A stretch of 64,000 bases of DNA from Sporisorium sorghi (GCA_023212695.1 JALCCG010000049.1:1-64000); one strand, 5' to 3'; shown: positions 1 through 10,669, counted from the first letter of the stretch. Translations and numbers: made by a program. Notes: generated by a model not told the origin, from the sequence alone.

Positions 1-15
1 AAAAAAAAAAAAAGG

Positions 16-83
<68 letters not shown>

Positions 84-1077
84 GGCCGAAATCATTCACG
101 TCAAACTGCGCCAAGATCTTGGGCTCTTCTTGGCGATGCTGCTTGCTGTACGGCGGTACCAAAGAGCAAAACTTCGGCGCATCGCCTCTTCGGCGTCCTT
201 CTTGGCTGCCATTCTATGGTACCGAGTGTGTTCCGAGAGACAGGAAAGCAGTCTGCACACATGGGCTTGGCGTGTAACTGTAGCACACTTTGTCGTCTTG
301 CGCGCTTTTTGCCCTTGGCGTCAGCCACGCGACCATGTCCTTCGCTTCCTTCTTTCGCCTTGTCGACCGATCCCCCGCCACCTGCTCGCTATAAGACTTT
401 CGCGCAATTAAGTTGAGCTGATCCAAATGACTGCGAGTGCTGTAGTTCGCACCGGTTGCTTGGCGTTGATGCTGTCTGTCCACGTTTTCAGACTGTGGCT
501 TGGCTTGCTCTTTTGCTTCCGAGGCCTACTTGCTCTCTCAGAGTACACAGGAATTTCCTCCTTCCTTCCACCCAATGCCTTGGATGAACAACAGTCAGCT
601 TTTTGGATAGGCTCGCTCGTCCGGACAGCCTGGTCATACCCGCTCTTGGCTTCTAAGGTGCAGTCAAAGATGATCGTCCTCCAGAAAGCTCTCACTCAAC
701 CATTCAGCGATCATGCATCATGTCCACGTTCTGTTCGCCCTTGCAAACGCCACGCACCTGTCATGCAACCAGCTTTCCCTTGATGATCGCCGTGAGCAGC
801 CGCTTCCGCCGTCAAGCCTCTGCTCTGATTGTGCCGAACTTTGGTGCTTCTTGATCTGTGTCTGCCACAAGCGGGTGTGAGCATACGTGTATCGCGATAT
901 AAAAGAGGCCTGCTGTTTTGGTCCTGCTCATTGTCTTGACACATCCCTCTCTAAACTTCGACCATCAAGCTCTTTCACGACTTTGTTCGAAACGCAACTA
1001 CGAAGCTGGTCGTCGTCTTCCATCCAATTCTCACATCCACTCCAGCTCACTCTTCGCAAAACCCACTCCTCCTCAAA
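1..1077. other. Left flank: poly-A tract and PHO89 upstream region
   Basis: Bases 1-81 are almost pure A, broken by GG at 14-15. The rest, up to the ATG at 1078, has only short ORFs in several frames without recognisable domains, and I see no gene in it. The last 200 bases look like a promoter and leader, with a TATA-like box at 898-904. Two CACGTT hexamers (481-486, 725-730) match the weaker Pho4-type core. Confidence 0.6.
898..904 (+). promoter_or_regulatory. TATA-like box upstream of PHO89
   Basis: TATAAAA on the plus strand lies 174 bases before the ATG at 1078. Assignment to PHO89 rests on position and orientation only; the transcription start is not known. Confidence 0.45.
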
Positions 1078-2976
1078 ATGCCCAAATACCACGACTACGA
1101 CTACCTCTTCGCATTCTCGCTCATCGGCGCATTCGTCAACGCGTACGGTATCGGCGCCAACGACGTAGCCAACTCGTTTGCCACCTCTGTCTCCTCCAAA
1201 TCCCTCACCTTCCGGCAGGCCATGCTGTGCGCCGCGATCTTCGAGTTCCTCGGAGCGGTTCTCGTCGGCGCACGTGTGGCTTCGACCATCAAGAACGGCA
1301 TTATCGACCTCGACGTATTCGGGGGAAACGCTGCGGTGGTGTTGCTGGCGTTCACGTGTTCGATCATCGGTTCGGCGGCGTGGTTGACTTTCGCGACGCG
1401 CAATGCGATGCCCGTGTCGACGACGCATACGACTGTGGGCTCGGTGATCGGCGTGGGTATTGCGGTGAACGGCGTCAAGGGGGTCAAGTGGGGGTGGAAC
1501 GGTGTCGCGCAGATCTTTGCCAGTTGGGGGATCGCCCCGGCCGTGGCGGGCGTGTGTGCGGCGTGCGTTTATCTGGTGACGAAGTACATCGTGCTCAAGG
1601 CACGCGATCCGGTCATGGTCGGACTGTGCACAGCTCCGGTGTACTTTTTCATCGTCAGCGGCGTGCTGACCGTGTCGATCATCGTCAAGGGCTCACCGTC
1701 GCTCAATCTGGACGAGCTGCCGGCGGGGACGACGGTCGCGGCGGTGCTGGGGACCGCGTCGGTGGTCGCGTTGCTTTCGGTTCTTTTCTGGTTGCCCTAC
1801 GTGCATGGTAAAGTGGTCAAGGGGGATTATACGCTCAAGTGGTACCATTTTTGCATGGGTCCTGCGCTGTGGTTCCGCGCTGCTCCGCAAGACGCTGTCA
1901 CTGCTGACTCGGCTGTACCTGATTACAGGCTTCATGGCTTTGATGACGCGGCGGACGGCAGTGTGCCGGATGCAGCTGGTCGTGCGCAGCCCGTCGTTGT
2001 GGGCGCAGCTCTGCAGAGCAACCTAGACCACATTGGTACAGCTCCGGCAACAGCGACGAATAGCGACAGCCACATCAACACCTCGACATCTCCCGACGAG
2101 AAGGATGCCAAGCTGTACCGCCCCAACAGCCGGCGCGAATTGCACCCTTGGCAACTCGCGTGTGTCGAGGCCGAACTGGAAGACGGCCAACCCGCGTCCG
2201 ACTCTCCTCGCGGCCACATTCCCGGCCGGCCGACGCCGCCGACCTACCGCACATTCGAAGGCAGCTGGCTCGAGCCGTGGAACCTCTACACCATGATCCG
2301 CTACAACGCCCTTCCCTGGCTCGTGTACACTCTCACCGCGGGTCTGCGGACCGACATCCACGCGATGCAAGCGCACGGCAGCGCGCGGGAAAAAGCCAAA
2401 CTGCGCCAGATGCACGCCGTGGCCGAGCAGTACGACAACCGCGTCGAGCACCTGTTCTCGTTCATGCAGGTGCTCACGGCGTGCACGGCGTCGTTTGCAC
2501 ACGGCGCCAACGACGTCTCCAACGCCATTGGGCCGCTGGCGGTAGTGTACGCCGTGTGGTCGACGTCGCTTTTCCCAAAGGAGAAAGAGGACGTGCCGGT
2601 GTGGATATTGGCGTTTGGAGGGGCAGCCATCGTGGTCGGGCTCGCGACGTACGGGTGGAAACTCATGTCGGTGCTCGGCAACAGGCTGACCATGCACTCG
2701 CCAAGCCGCGGGTTCTCGATGGAGCTCGGCGCGTCGATCACAGTCGTACTGGCCAGCTATCTGGGGTTGCCGGTGAGCAGCACGCAGTCGATCACAGGTG
2801 CAACGCTGGCCGTGGGACTGTGCAATGGCGACTGGAGAGGGATGAACTGGAGGATGCTGGCGTGGATCTTTTTCTCGTGGGTCTTGACCCTGCCGATTGC
2901 TGGGTTGATCTCGGGCTGTTTGTTGGCCGTGGTGCTGAACGCGCCTGGGTGGAACACTCCTGCGCCCGTTCTTTGA
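1078..2976 (+). CDS. PHO89: Na+/phosphate symporter, PiT family (Pho89-like)
   Basis: This 632-residue protein is a plasma-membrane phosphate transporter of the PiT (inorganic phosphate transporter) family. In yeast, Pho89 couples phosphate uptake to sodium under phosphate starvation at neutral to alkaline pH. The duplicated PiT signature is visible as GANDVANS at residues 26-33 and GANDVSN starting at residue 476, each in a hydrophobic half. A hydrophilic central loop (about residues 300-420) joins the halves, as is usual for the family. The length is close to fungal homologues. The start is the first ATG, in a CAAA-ATG context just ahead of the first membrane segment. No intron is needed. 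The gene converges on the MFS permease gene at 3277. Family identity is near certain; the sodium coupling is inferred. Confidence 0.93.
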   Translation: MPKYHDYDYLFAFSLIGAFVNAYGIGANDVANSFATSVSSKSLTFRQAMLCAAIFEFLGAVLVGARVASTIKNGIIDLDVFGGNAAVVLLAFTCSIIGSAAWLTFATRNAMPVSTTHTTVGSVIGVGIAVNGVKGVKWGWNGVAQIFASWGIAPAVAGVCAACVYLVTKYIVLKARDPVMVGLCTAPVYFFIVSGVLTVSIIVKGSPSLNLDELPAGTTVAAVLGTASVVALLSVLFWLPYVHGKVVKGDYTLKWYHFCMGPALWFRAAPQDAVTADSAVPDYRLHGFDDAADGSVPDAAGRAQPVVVGAALQSNLDHIGTAPATATNSDSHINTSTSPDEKDAKLYRPNSRRELHPWQLACVEAELEDGQPASDSPRGHIPGRPTPPTYRTFEGSWLEPWNLYTMIRYNALPWLVYTLTAGLRTDIHAMQAHGSAREKAKLRQMHAVAEQYDNRVEHLFSFMQVLTACTASFAHGANDVSNAIGPLAVVYAVWSTSLFPKEKEDVPVWILAFGGAAIVVGLATYGWKLMSVLGNRLTMHSPSRGFSMELGASITVVLASYLGLPVSSTQSITGATLAVGLCNGDWRGMNWRMLAWIFFSWVLTLPIAGLISGCLLAVVLNAPGWNTPAPVL

Positions 2977-3276
2977 AGGGGTGCAGCGAGCATGTGCAAA
3001 CAGCTCGCTCTTTTCCATTCGTCATTTGCTGTTCTCTCTCTCTCTCTCTCTCATCCATCGCGGTTTAGAACGTGCTGCTTGTCCTGTCCGTTTGGTGTCG
3101 GACACATCTTGTCTCGAAACGCTCAAGTGAAACTCATGTGCGCATATCCCTTCTTGCAGCAACATGCACGCTCAACTACACATGCAACCACCAACGTCTG
3201 AACAGACAACCGCACATATCTTCGATCACCTTAGTACCCATAACGACACCAATTCTACAGCCAACCCACCCGTCTC
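2977..3276. other. Convergent 3' region with CT microsatellite
   Basis: These 300 bases between the stop codons of two convergent genes hold a (TC)10 run at 3033-3052. No gene is seen; they probably carry both 3' UTRs. Confidence 0.6.
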
Positions 3277-4860
3277 TCAATACCTCAGACGGAAATGTGG
3301 ATGATCCGAGCCCAGCAGATAAATCTCATCCTCAGTCAAACCCTCCAGTCTCTTCTCCCTCCTGCCCATCTCCCTCTGCTGATTCTCCCACCTCTGCCAG
3401 CACACCAGCCCGACCCCAATGAGCGCCATCGCCAACCCCCCCGCCAAATTCAGCCCGTTCCCAGGCAAAAAGTTGGGCGCGTACTTGTTCAAATACGTCC
3501 AGCAGCTGATCAATCCACCCAGATTGCCGAAGAACACCGTCACCGCAATAGCGCCAGTGCGCTCGCTGTCGTTGTTCGCGTTCACCGCTGCGTACGCGGG
3601 CAATAGCGCACCTTGGGTAAACGCACCCGAGGTGGCCAAGAACGACGCGGCGTAGCGCACGTACACGTTGTGGCTGCCGACGAACATGGCGTAGCCCACC
3701 ACCATCAACATGCTTCCTGCGATGGTGAACACAGAGCGGATGCGAAAGCGCGCCGAGAGGTAGGCGAAGACCAGCGTCGCAATCGCTCCCGCGATATTGG
3801 GTGGGACGGTGAGGAGTTGCTGGTCGATAACGGTGTGTTTGGGAGCGGGGAAGATGGACTTGACGACGGTGGGGAGGTTGACCGAGATGCCTTGGACCGC
3901 GATGTTGTCGAGCAGGAACATGGCTGCACAGCAGAGCGAGGTGGGTGAGGTGATTCCTTTCCAGAGCAGTTTGCGGTGGGTTTTGTCGACGAGTTGGCGC
4001 TGTCCGACGAGTTCGGATTTCAGGCGTGCTTGGAGGAACAGTTTTTCGTCTGCCGAGAGCCAGCGCGCGCTACCGATCGAATCGGTGAGCGTAAAGTAAC
4101 CTACGATGGCGACCAGGATGGTGATGAGGCCTTCGATGAGGAAGATCATCTCCCAGGAGCGCACCTCGCCGATATGCGGGATCTTGAGGATCCCCGACGC
4201 CAACAGCCCACCAAACGCACCCGCCGACGGCGCAGTAACCAAATACAGCCCCAACCGAAACACCAGCTCGTCCTTCTTATACCACCGGCTCAAATAGTAC
4301 GCGATCGAAGGCAGCATCCCAGCCTCCGCTACACCCAGCAGCAGCCGAACCACGATCGCACCCGCGAAATCCTTCACAAACGCATTCGCCATGCTCAGCA
4401 GCCCGAACAGAAACGCCATGGCGGGAATCCACCTCCCCGGGCCCAGGATCTTGGTCAGCGTCGTCGAGGGGATCTCGAACGCAGCGTACGCCGCGTAGAA
4501 CGCGGTGAGCAGGATGTTGAAGTCGTACGATTTCGGGTTCATGCCGAGGTCCTTTTCGAGCCCGGCGATGCGCGCGTTGCCCACGTTGGCTCGGTCGATA
4601 AAGCACATGAGGTACAGCAAAGCGACGGTGGGCACGATGTACAGGTCGATCTTGCGGACGAGGGCTTTTTCGCGCGCGGCGTCGTAGATCAGGCTCGGGT
4701 CCGAAGTGGGTGTACCGGTGGCGTAGAGCGGGGGCACGACGGCGGAGGTGTCGTGGATGGGAGGCTTGGCGTCGGTGAGCTTTTCGTCTTCGGAGGACGA
4801 GGCGCGCTCGATGTCTCGCATGGCGGCCTTGACGGCTGCTGGCGAAGTGGTGCTCGTCAT
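3277..4860 (-). CDS. MFS transporter, anion:cation symporter (allantoate permease-like) family
   Basis: This 527-residue polytopic membrane protein belongs to the major facilitator superfamily, in the fungal ACS group that includes Dal5 (allantoate) and Tna1 (nicotinate). The N-terminal 70 residues are hydrophilic. The first membrane helix ends in CFIDRANVGNARIAG, the family hallmark, and about twelve hydrophobic segments follow, with a central hydrophilic loop near the middle. The start at 4860 is preferred because translation from 4953 would add a 31-residue Pro/Ser-rich leader with no counterpart in the family. The substrate cannot be told from sequence; a small carboxylate, vitamin or ureide is typical. 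A TATA-like box lies about 175 bases upstream. Confidence 0.87.
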   Translation of the reverse strand: MTSTTSPAAVKAAMRDIERASSSEDEKLTDAKPPIHDTSAVVPPLYATGTPTSDPSLIYDAAREKALVRKIDLYIVPTVALLYLMCFIDRANVGNARIAGLEKDLGMNPKSYDFNILLTAFYAAYAAFEIPSTTLTKILGPGRWIPAMAFLFGLLSMANAFVKDFAGAIVVRLLLGVAEAGMLPSIAYYLSRWYKKDELVFRLGLYLVTAPSAGAFGGLLASGILKIPHIGEVRSWEMIFLIEGLITILVAIVGYFTLTDSIGSARWLSADEKLFLQARLKSELVGQRQLVDKTHRKLLWKGITSPTSLCCAAMFLLDNIAVQGISVNLPTVVKSIFPAPKHTVIDQQLLTVPPNIAGAIATLVFAYLSARFRIRSVFTIAGSMLMVVGYAMFVGSHNVYVRYAASFLATSGAFTQGALLPAYAAVNANNDSERTGAIAVTVFFGNLGGLISCWTYLNKYAPNFLPGNGLNLAGGLAMALIGVGLVCWQRWENQQREMGRREKRLEGLTEDEIYLLGSDHPHFRLRY

Positions 4861-6251
4861 GTTGGGCAGGTGTTGGTGTCGGGGAGGTCGATAGGGAGTG
4901 TCGAGGGGGGTGTCAGGTGTACGAGGTGAGGGAGGGGGAGGGGAAAGGGACAAGGGCAGATGGGTGAAGGAAGGGAAGAGGGAGAAGGCAGAAGCGCGAA
5001 GAAATGAGCAGCGACTCGAGGAGGGGGCCCTACTTTATATCTTCCAGCTCTCCCCGCTCCGCTCGCTAGACCAAGCCGGCTTTCATCACGCTGCAACCGT
5101 TTGTGTGGGTCTGCAACTGAGCGCGCGCAAGGGTGGGTCGCGTGGGTTGCATGGCTCGCGTGGGACCTTTCGAGCGTCGACAACAATGTCACCCGAGAGC
5201 CGGAGATACCCACAGAGTCGAGAGCGGTTGTGAAGGCAACCCCAAACTTTCTCAGAGCGCACCTTGCGAGCAACTCGTCACAAAGTGCTGCAAGAGCCAA
5301 AAAAAAGTGCGGGGGTGGTTGGGCTGGTAGACGAGCCGCTCCGCGTGGTAGCCCTTCCACGCCAAGCTGCAGCAGGCTGCTGCAGATAAGCGCGGGAAGA
5401 TGGAGTAAAGCCTGGGGGAAACGGGGTAAATCTGTCCAAGACTGGGGAGAACTCCGCTGCGCGCCACTTGAAACGGATATGGCGGATGCCTGGACGAGAA
5501 GACGATGAGGTCGAGCATACGCTTTTGCTGAATCTGAATCGAAGTTGGAATCGCAACCCAAACTCATACAGCATCTTGCCAACCGACTCTCGACTGTTTT
5601 TGAACAACGCTCTCTGCACTCAAAAACCAGGGTTGCAGCGGCATCTCACTCCTAATGTTCTCATCCCACCAAAACCATATGCCACTTTCTTGAACACCGT
5701 TGAGACCCCGTTCGACGAGGTTCGGTCTTGCAACGCATCGATAAGGATTGGGCGCTTTTGCACCGACTTGGAACGAAGAACAGAGCGCTGCGGTCAAAGG
5801 GACCTCGAGAGAAAAACGTGCCAAGACTTTTTCCTGATGGCTGCATAGAAGCGAGGTTTCGCAGCTCGGATGCCTGTCCCGTTGAGACGTCGAGAGACGG
5901 ACAGCTGCCTCGGCGCTCTACTCGCTGTCGCCGGACTTGACGGCATCACCATTCTCGGACTTCGCTCGCTCGATTCTCCTCCCCAAGCACGGATGCCAAG
6001 AGTCGAATGCCTTTCCCCGCAATTCCACGCTCAACTCTCCCATCGTGTCCAACTCCGACAGCCGCGACTTGCATTGTCGTGACCCCCGAGCATTCGTGTT
6101 CTTCGAGAACCCTAGGCGGTCCTGGTCCACGTTGCACACACACACACACACACGCTCGCGATCCGTGGCACTGCTTGTCATACATTTTCAATACTCCAGC
6201 TCGTACAACATGAGCGAGTCATGAATCGGTTCCTGCATTTGAAGTGACTTC
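4861..6251. other. Intergenic region upstream of the MFS gene
   Basis: About 1.4 kb without a supportable gene. It holds the MFS promoter, with a minus-strand TATAAAG at 5033-5039, and a (CA)9 microsatellite at 6135-6153. The short ORFs here have no domains and overlap in several frames. Confidence 0.55.
5033..5039 (-). promoter_or_regulatory. TATA-like box upstream of the MFS permease
   Basis: TATAAAG on the minus strand, about 175 bases before the ATG at 4860. Assigned by position only. Confidence 0.4.
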
Positions 6252-9200
6252 TTACTCCACCGTGACTTCCTCTGCAGCATCCCGGTAGTTCGACTGCAGC
6301 GACACTACGCTGCTCGAGGCGAGCACGCCCACATCTGCATCCACCGTCGATTCCAACGACTTGAGCCCCTCGGATGCCTCTTTTCGGCCCGAAACGTTGA
6401 TCGCTGCAGGAACCACTCGTTTGACTTTTGCATCCTCTATGGCCTGCTCCCCTGATTCGCGTTGCTGACTCTCCGCCTCGGTGGACTGCTCCTTCGAGGC
6501 AACTGTGCGCGTCGGTGCTGGATCGTCATCTCCGCCTAGCAACCATGCCACAACCAGACCGTCGTCCACTTTGGCCAATGACGTGGATTCATCCTCCGCC
6601 CGTGGTTCGACAGGCGCAGTCTTGATACTCGGCTCCAGCCCGCGGACACGTCCGTCCGAAGCAGTCTTCTCTGAGTGTGTGCCCACTTCAGCCTTTGCCG
6701 GTGCTCCAGGTTGCGCTGCTGCTGCTGCCGTCGTCGCTGCGCCCACGGCAGCTCCACGAGTCGCGATGGCAGCATCCCTTGCATTGCCGTTCACCCCAGT
6801 CGCGTTGTTCTCGTCCGTGAGTCCATCGCTTCGAGTTCCCGAGGGCGAGATAGGCGCGCCATCAGCATGCATAGCTTTGCGCACTAGAGCACGGCACTCG
6901 TCGACCGTGTGGCAGCTGCGCATCGCTCTCTCCAAGTCCGCCAGCGTCTGGATCGTCTCGAGACTCGCCCCTTGCCGACGAGGCGACTGGTGCGCCGACA
7001 TGGGTCGAGATCCAAGCGACCCTCTTCGCACCAGCGTCTGCGGTGCCCAGCTCATAGACGATCCCGACCAGGCGGTGGGTGCGTTGTTGCTGCGAGTTAC
7101 CGCGTTGCCCGATGCCGTGGTGGCAAGTCCTTCGTCCGAAGCGAGCGCGACAGGCGATGCACCACCTGTTGTTCCTCCTCCCCCGGCAGCGCCGTGCCCA
7201 GCATCAGAGGTTGGCGCGCCGGCCGGGCTACGCATAGGCAGCACGCTGTGGCCGTTGGAGCTCTGGTACCCAACGCTCCGGCGTCGATCCGAACTCGGCG
7301 TGCTGCTGCGCTCCATCGCCGTGCTCGTGCTCGTCGAGTTGCGCTTGTAGCCCCACGGCACCTTACGGCTCACCAGTTCATCTTGAGCCTTGGACTTGGA
7401 CGTCGACGACGCATCGTCTGCCATCGAAACATCCTGAGCCCCGCCTTCGGCCGTGCTCGGCGTCTGGCTCGCATAGCTCGTCGACCTCGAGCCGTGGCTT
7501 GGGCTTCGAGCACCAGTGATCGCTCCGGCTGCACCTGCACCTCCTGGAACGGCTGCCATCCCAACGCCCAATCCGATGGCTGCTTTTGTCGTCGTCGTCG
7601 TCGTCGGAGCATGATCTGGTTCGACTACAGCAACAGCCACGTCCGGCTTGGGCTTGGCTTCCATGGCTGCATCACCACTCACTGCGGGATGCTCTGAAGT
7701 CGACGTCGACGAACGCGATGCTGCTTTGCGGTTGAAAGGCACTTCGTTAGGCGAAACGAGCGAGCGTGCCTGGTCCATCGAGTTGGTGGCGCTGCTTGTG
7801 TTGTAAGTGTCTTGCGAACCTTCGAGGCTCGCCTTGGTCTCGGTGCGTTGATGCATCTGAAACACCCTCTGCCGCGGCGAAGAGGGCGAGCCGTGACCAG
7901 TGCTGCTGCTCGACTTGCGGCCAAACAGGGTACGCACACGCTCGCCCATGGCCGACTTTTTCGCACCACCTCCGTCTGTGAAGGACGACGTATCCGAGGC
8001 GATGCTGCCGAATCGTTCTTGCGTAGCTGACGGAGGCGTCGACTTGAAGAGGTCGACCAGGTCCTTGGCCGTCGATGGAGCGCGTTCTTCTTCGTCGTTG
8101 CGGGGCTGCAGACGCGGCATCTGACGCCGGAACACAGAAGAGGTGGAAGAGGGAGGCGGAGGAGGAGCGGTTGAAGCGGCATCCTCCTCAGCCACGTCGC
8201 GTGTCAGCTGGTTTGGCTTGCCCATCATCAGAGGCGAAGGGCTTCGATACGACGAGGGCGGCGGAGCGGCTGTCCTGCGTTCGGGTCGCATCGCCGTCTG
8301 CAACGATGCGCGCGAGCTGGGTTGTGTCATGCCGGTATCCGATGCAGCCACGCTGCTGCTAGTCGAAAGGCGCTCGCCTGCGCTTGCAGCGCTCGTGTCG
8401 CCTCCGGCAGGCAGCTGCGAGCTGTGCGCGGATGTGGAGCTGGGTGTGCGGGGGAGAGCGGGCGCCGCAAAGGTAGCGTCCTGGCGCACAATGGGTGTAG
8501 CCGGACGGCGACGGACGGAGCCGACATTGGTGTCTGCGCCCTTCTTGGCCACCTCGATGGTGTGCAGGCGATTGGGAGTGAGCGAGACCTTCATGGTTTG
8601 GCCAGAAAGCATGATGGCCTCGAAGTCATCTTGGGGATCCAGCGCTGACTCGGCTTGACTGGCACCCGGAGAGATGGCATCGGACGGCAAGACGAGACGC
8701 CCCGAAGTGGATGCCGACTCGGAGCCTTGCTTGAAGCTGTTGCGGCGCTTGATGCCTCCAAACACTCCAGACCAGCTGCGATCTGAGTTCGGCCGCCGCC
8801 CGACGCTGGCTGCGTTGCTGGCGCCAGCTTCTTGACGTGCTGCGCCATTGCCGAGACCGATGGAAGTGCGGGCTCCATTGTGCTTGCCGTTGCTACCGGC
8901 ACCCGGCGAGACGACGCCATTGCTGCTGCCGTCTGTGCCATTGTTGGCGAGGGACGTGGACGTTCGGAGCGTCGACGTGCTGCCATGAAAGGAATCAGAG
9001 TGGCCCATGCTGCTGGATGCTGCATGTCCGTGGCGAGATGAGGAGGACGCGAAACCACCGTTGCTCGTTCGTTGCGACTGCTGCAAGGACGCGCGCTTGG
9101 ACGAAAAGAGGGCGGATCCAGCGGCCTCGTCAAAGTCGCCTTCGGTGGGAACGTGCCACGGCTTGACGACCCTGGCGTCGGATCGGAGACCACGGCCGGC

Positions 9201-9950
9201 GGCGTCTTCGGTGATCTTGCGCCGGCGAGACTCGAGAACATCGATGCGACGGGCCAACTCGTGCCTGATGGCCATCTTGTTGAAGAGCGGGTTGAGCTGC
9301 TCGTCCTCGGTGATGGCGGCGCGCAGATCGTAGAGGCTGGCCTCGTCCGAGTTGTCGCGCTCGATGACTCGTGATACGTTTTGGAGGATGTGTGAACCGA
9401 CGTACTCGAGCAAGGCGGTGACGTAGATGGCTGCGCCCGGCGTCACGGTAGCGATGGGTCGACCATCGCTGCTCATGAGGTTCTGGTCTCTGGCAACGCT
9501 GTCGTCATCGCAGTCGTTCAAGGTCGAGTAGTATTCGCAGCGTGTCCTGAGCGCCTTGTAGGCACCCAGTACGGGGAAACCATCGGTGCCATCGAGCCGG
9601 GAGGTGGCCATGAGACCGAGAGGCACCCTGGCGCCTTCCGCACGCTTGCCGTCGACGAAGCTGCGAAGCTCGAGCTCGGCTTCAAGCACGGCATCCTTGG
9701 CGAGCAGATTGTTGTTGAGCACTCTAAGGACACCGTCTGTCTTGATGCGGTCGGTGGCCAAGCTTTTGGCGGAGGTGAGGATGGTGAGGAGGAGTTCGTC
9801 GAGCAGAGCGTTCAAGACGAGGAGCGTCTCCGCTTGAATCCGGGTGGGACGGTGCTCGGAGATGAGTGAGTTGGCAGCACGAGCGCTGATGAGGGAGGGC
9901 ACATCGCTGAGCGTCGTTGCGGCACTGCTGTCGACAGCGGAGGTGGGCAT
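6252..9950 (-). CDS. Large disordered protein with conserved-looking helical N-terminus
   Basis: This is a 1232-residue protein that I cannot assign to a named family. Residues 1-260 look folded: a helical stretch (near residues 12-110) rich in Leu and Ala with regular charged positions is followed by more ordered sequence, and this part could hold a histone-fold-like or other helical domain. The rest is dominated by Ser, Thr, Ala, Gly and Pro with many SP/TP and basic-S motifs typical of phosphorylated scaffold proteins. The start at 9950 is the first true ATG; the longer frame upstream begins only with GTG. No membrane segment or signal peptide is seen. It is transcribed away from the gene at 12681. 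Function is unknown; the phosphorylation-rich tail is an inference from composition. Confidence 0.75.
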   Translation of the reverse strand: MPTSAVDSSAATTLSDVPSLISARAANSLISEHRPTRIQAETLLVLNALLDELLLTILTSAKSLATDRIKTDGVLRVLNNNLLAKDAVLEAELELRSFVDGKRAEGARVPLGLMATSRLDGTDGFPVLGAYKALRTRCEYYSTLNDCDDDSVARDQNLMSSDGRPIATVTPGAAIYVTALLEYVGSHILQNVSRVIERDNSDEASLYDLRAAITEDEQLNPLFNKMAIRHELARRIDVLESRRRKITEDAAGRGLRSDARVVKPWHVPTEGDFDEAAGSALFSSKRASLQQSQRTSNGGFASSSSRHGHAASSSMGHSDSFHGSTSTLRTSTSLANNGTDGSSNGVVSPGAGSNGKHNGARTSIGLGNGAARQEAGASNAASVGRRPNSDRSWSGVFGGIKRRNSFKQGSESASTSGRLVLPSDAISPGASQAESALDPQDDFEAIMLSGQTMKVSLTPNRLHTIEVAKKGADTNVGSVRRRPATPIVRQDATFAAPALPRTPSSTSAHSSQLPAGGDTSAASAGERLSTSSSVAASDTGMTQPSSRASLQTAMRPERRTAAPPPSSYRSPSPLMMGKPNQLTRDVAEEDAASTAPPPPPSSTSSVFRRQMPRLQPRNDEEERAPSTAKDLVDLFKSTPPSATQERFGSIASDTSSFTDGGGAKKSAMGERVRTLFGRKSSSSTGHGSPSSPRQRVFQMHQRTETKASLEGSQDTYNTSSATNSMDQARSLVSPNEVPFNRKAASRSSTSTSEHPAVSGDAAMEAKPKPDVAVAVVEPDHAPTTTTTTKAAIGLGVGMAAVPGGAGAAGAITGARSPSHGSRSTSYASQTPSTAEGGAQDVSMADDASSTSKSKAQDELVSRKVPWGYKRNSTSTSTAMERSSTPSSDRRRSVGYQSSNGHSVLPMRSPAGAPTSDAGHGAAGGGGTTGGASPVALASDEGLATTASGNAVTRSNNAPTAWSGSSMSWAPQTLVRRGSLGSRPMSAHQSPRRQGASLETIQTLADLERAMRSCHTVDECRALVRKAMHADGAPISPSGTRSDGLTDENNATGVNGNARDAAIATRGAAVGAATTAAAAAQPGAPAKAEVGTHSEKTASDGRVRGLEPSIKTAPVEPRAEDESTSLAKVDDGLVVAWLLGGDDDPAPTRTVASKEQSTEAESQQRESGEQAIEDAKVKRVVPAAINVSGRKEASEGLKSLESTVDADVGVLASSSVVSLQSNYRDAAEEVTVE

Positions 9951-10485
9951 GGCTGGTGTGGTGTGGTGGCGGTGTCCAATGCGTGCTGCCCAGAGCAGCA
10001 GCGGTGGCGACGGCGGTTCGTGGAGTGGGGTATGCGGAGAAAGCGACGAGGGTATAGAGGGATGCGACGGAGTCGAAGCGTTGGCCGGTGGATCGTGCAC
10101 GCAGGTGAAAGGGAGGCAGATGCAGCAAAGATCAAGTCCAACAAGGCGCCATGGTGGCGTCGTGCGGCTGGAGATGAAGGATGGATGAATGCAGCAAAGG
10201 ATGCACCACCATGCACGGCGTCAGGGGTGATGCAGCCAGACAGAGGCGGGATGAGATGGTTCTGAAGCAGGAAAAATGAAGTTGAACGAGAGAAATGGAT
10301 GTTGTCGCCAAAAGTGTTTGTTGCTCGCTCGGTTGTTCTGAGCTGTGCTGCTGAAAAGGATTTGTGGCGCGGTGTGCGTTTGCGCGAGAGAAGAAAGACA
10401 AAGGGCGGAATGAAAGCGACGTCGACAAAGCTCAGATGCGGATGCTGGTTTTCGAGCGCTGTCGATGACTTGCAAGACCAAAGGC

Positions 10486-10638
10486 GGGGGGGGGGGGGGG
10501 GGGTGCTTGGACTCTTTGTTCCTACAAAAGACCTCTATTGGATAGTCTGNNNNNNNNNNACCGGAGGGGGGAAGAGTAGCGAGTGCGGGAAGACGCGGGG
10601 GGGGGTTGGCGATAGGTGGGGGGGGGGGAGAGGGGGGG

Positions 10639-10669
<31 letters not shown>
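10486..10669. repeat. G-rich homopolymer tracts flanking an assembly gap
   Basis: An 18-base G run, then ten N bases at 10550-10559, then an almost pure G tract at 10618-10669. The N bases are a scaffold gap of nominal size. The G runs probably stopped sequencing, so their lengths are unreliable. Confidence 0.85.

Noticed and set aside
2023..3018. Long antisense ORF over PHO89, and similar antisense or out-of-frame ORFs over most large genes
   Set aside because: Same codon-bias effect; compositions are Arg/Ala/Pro-rich and lack family motifs, while the sense frames carry clear domains.
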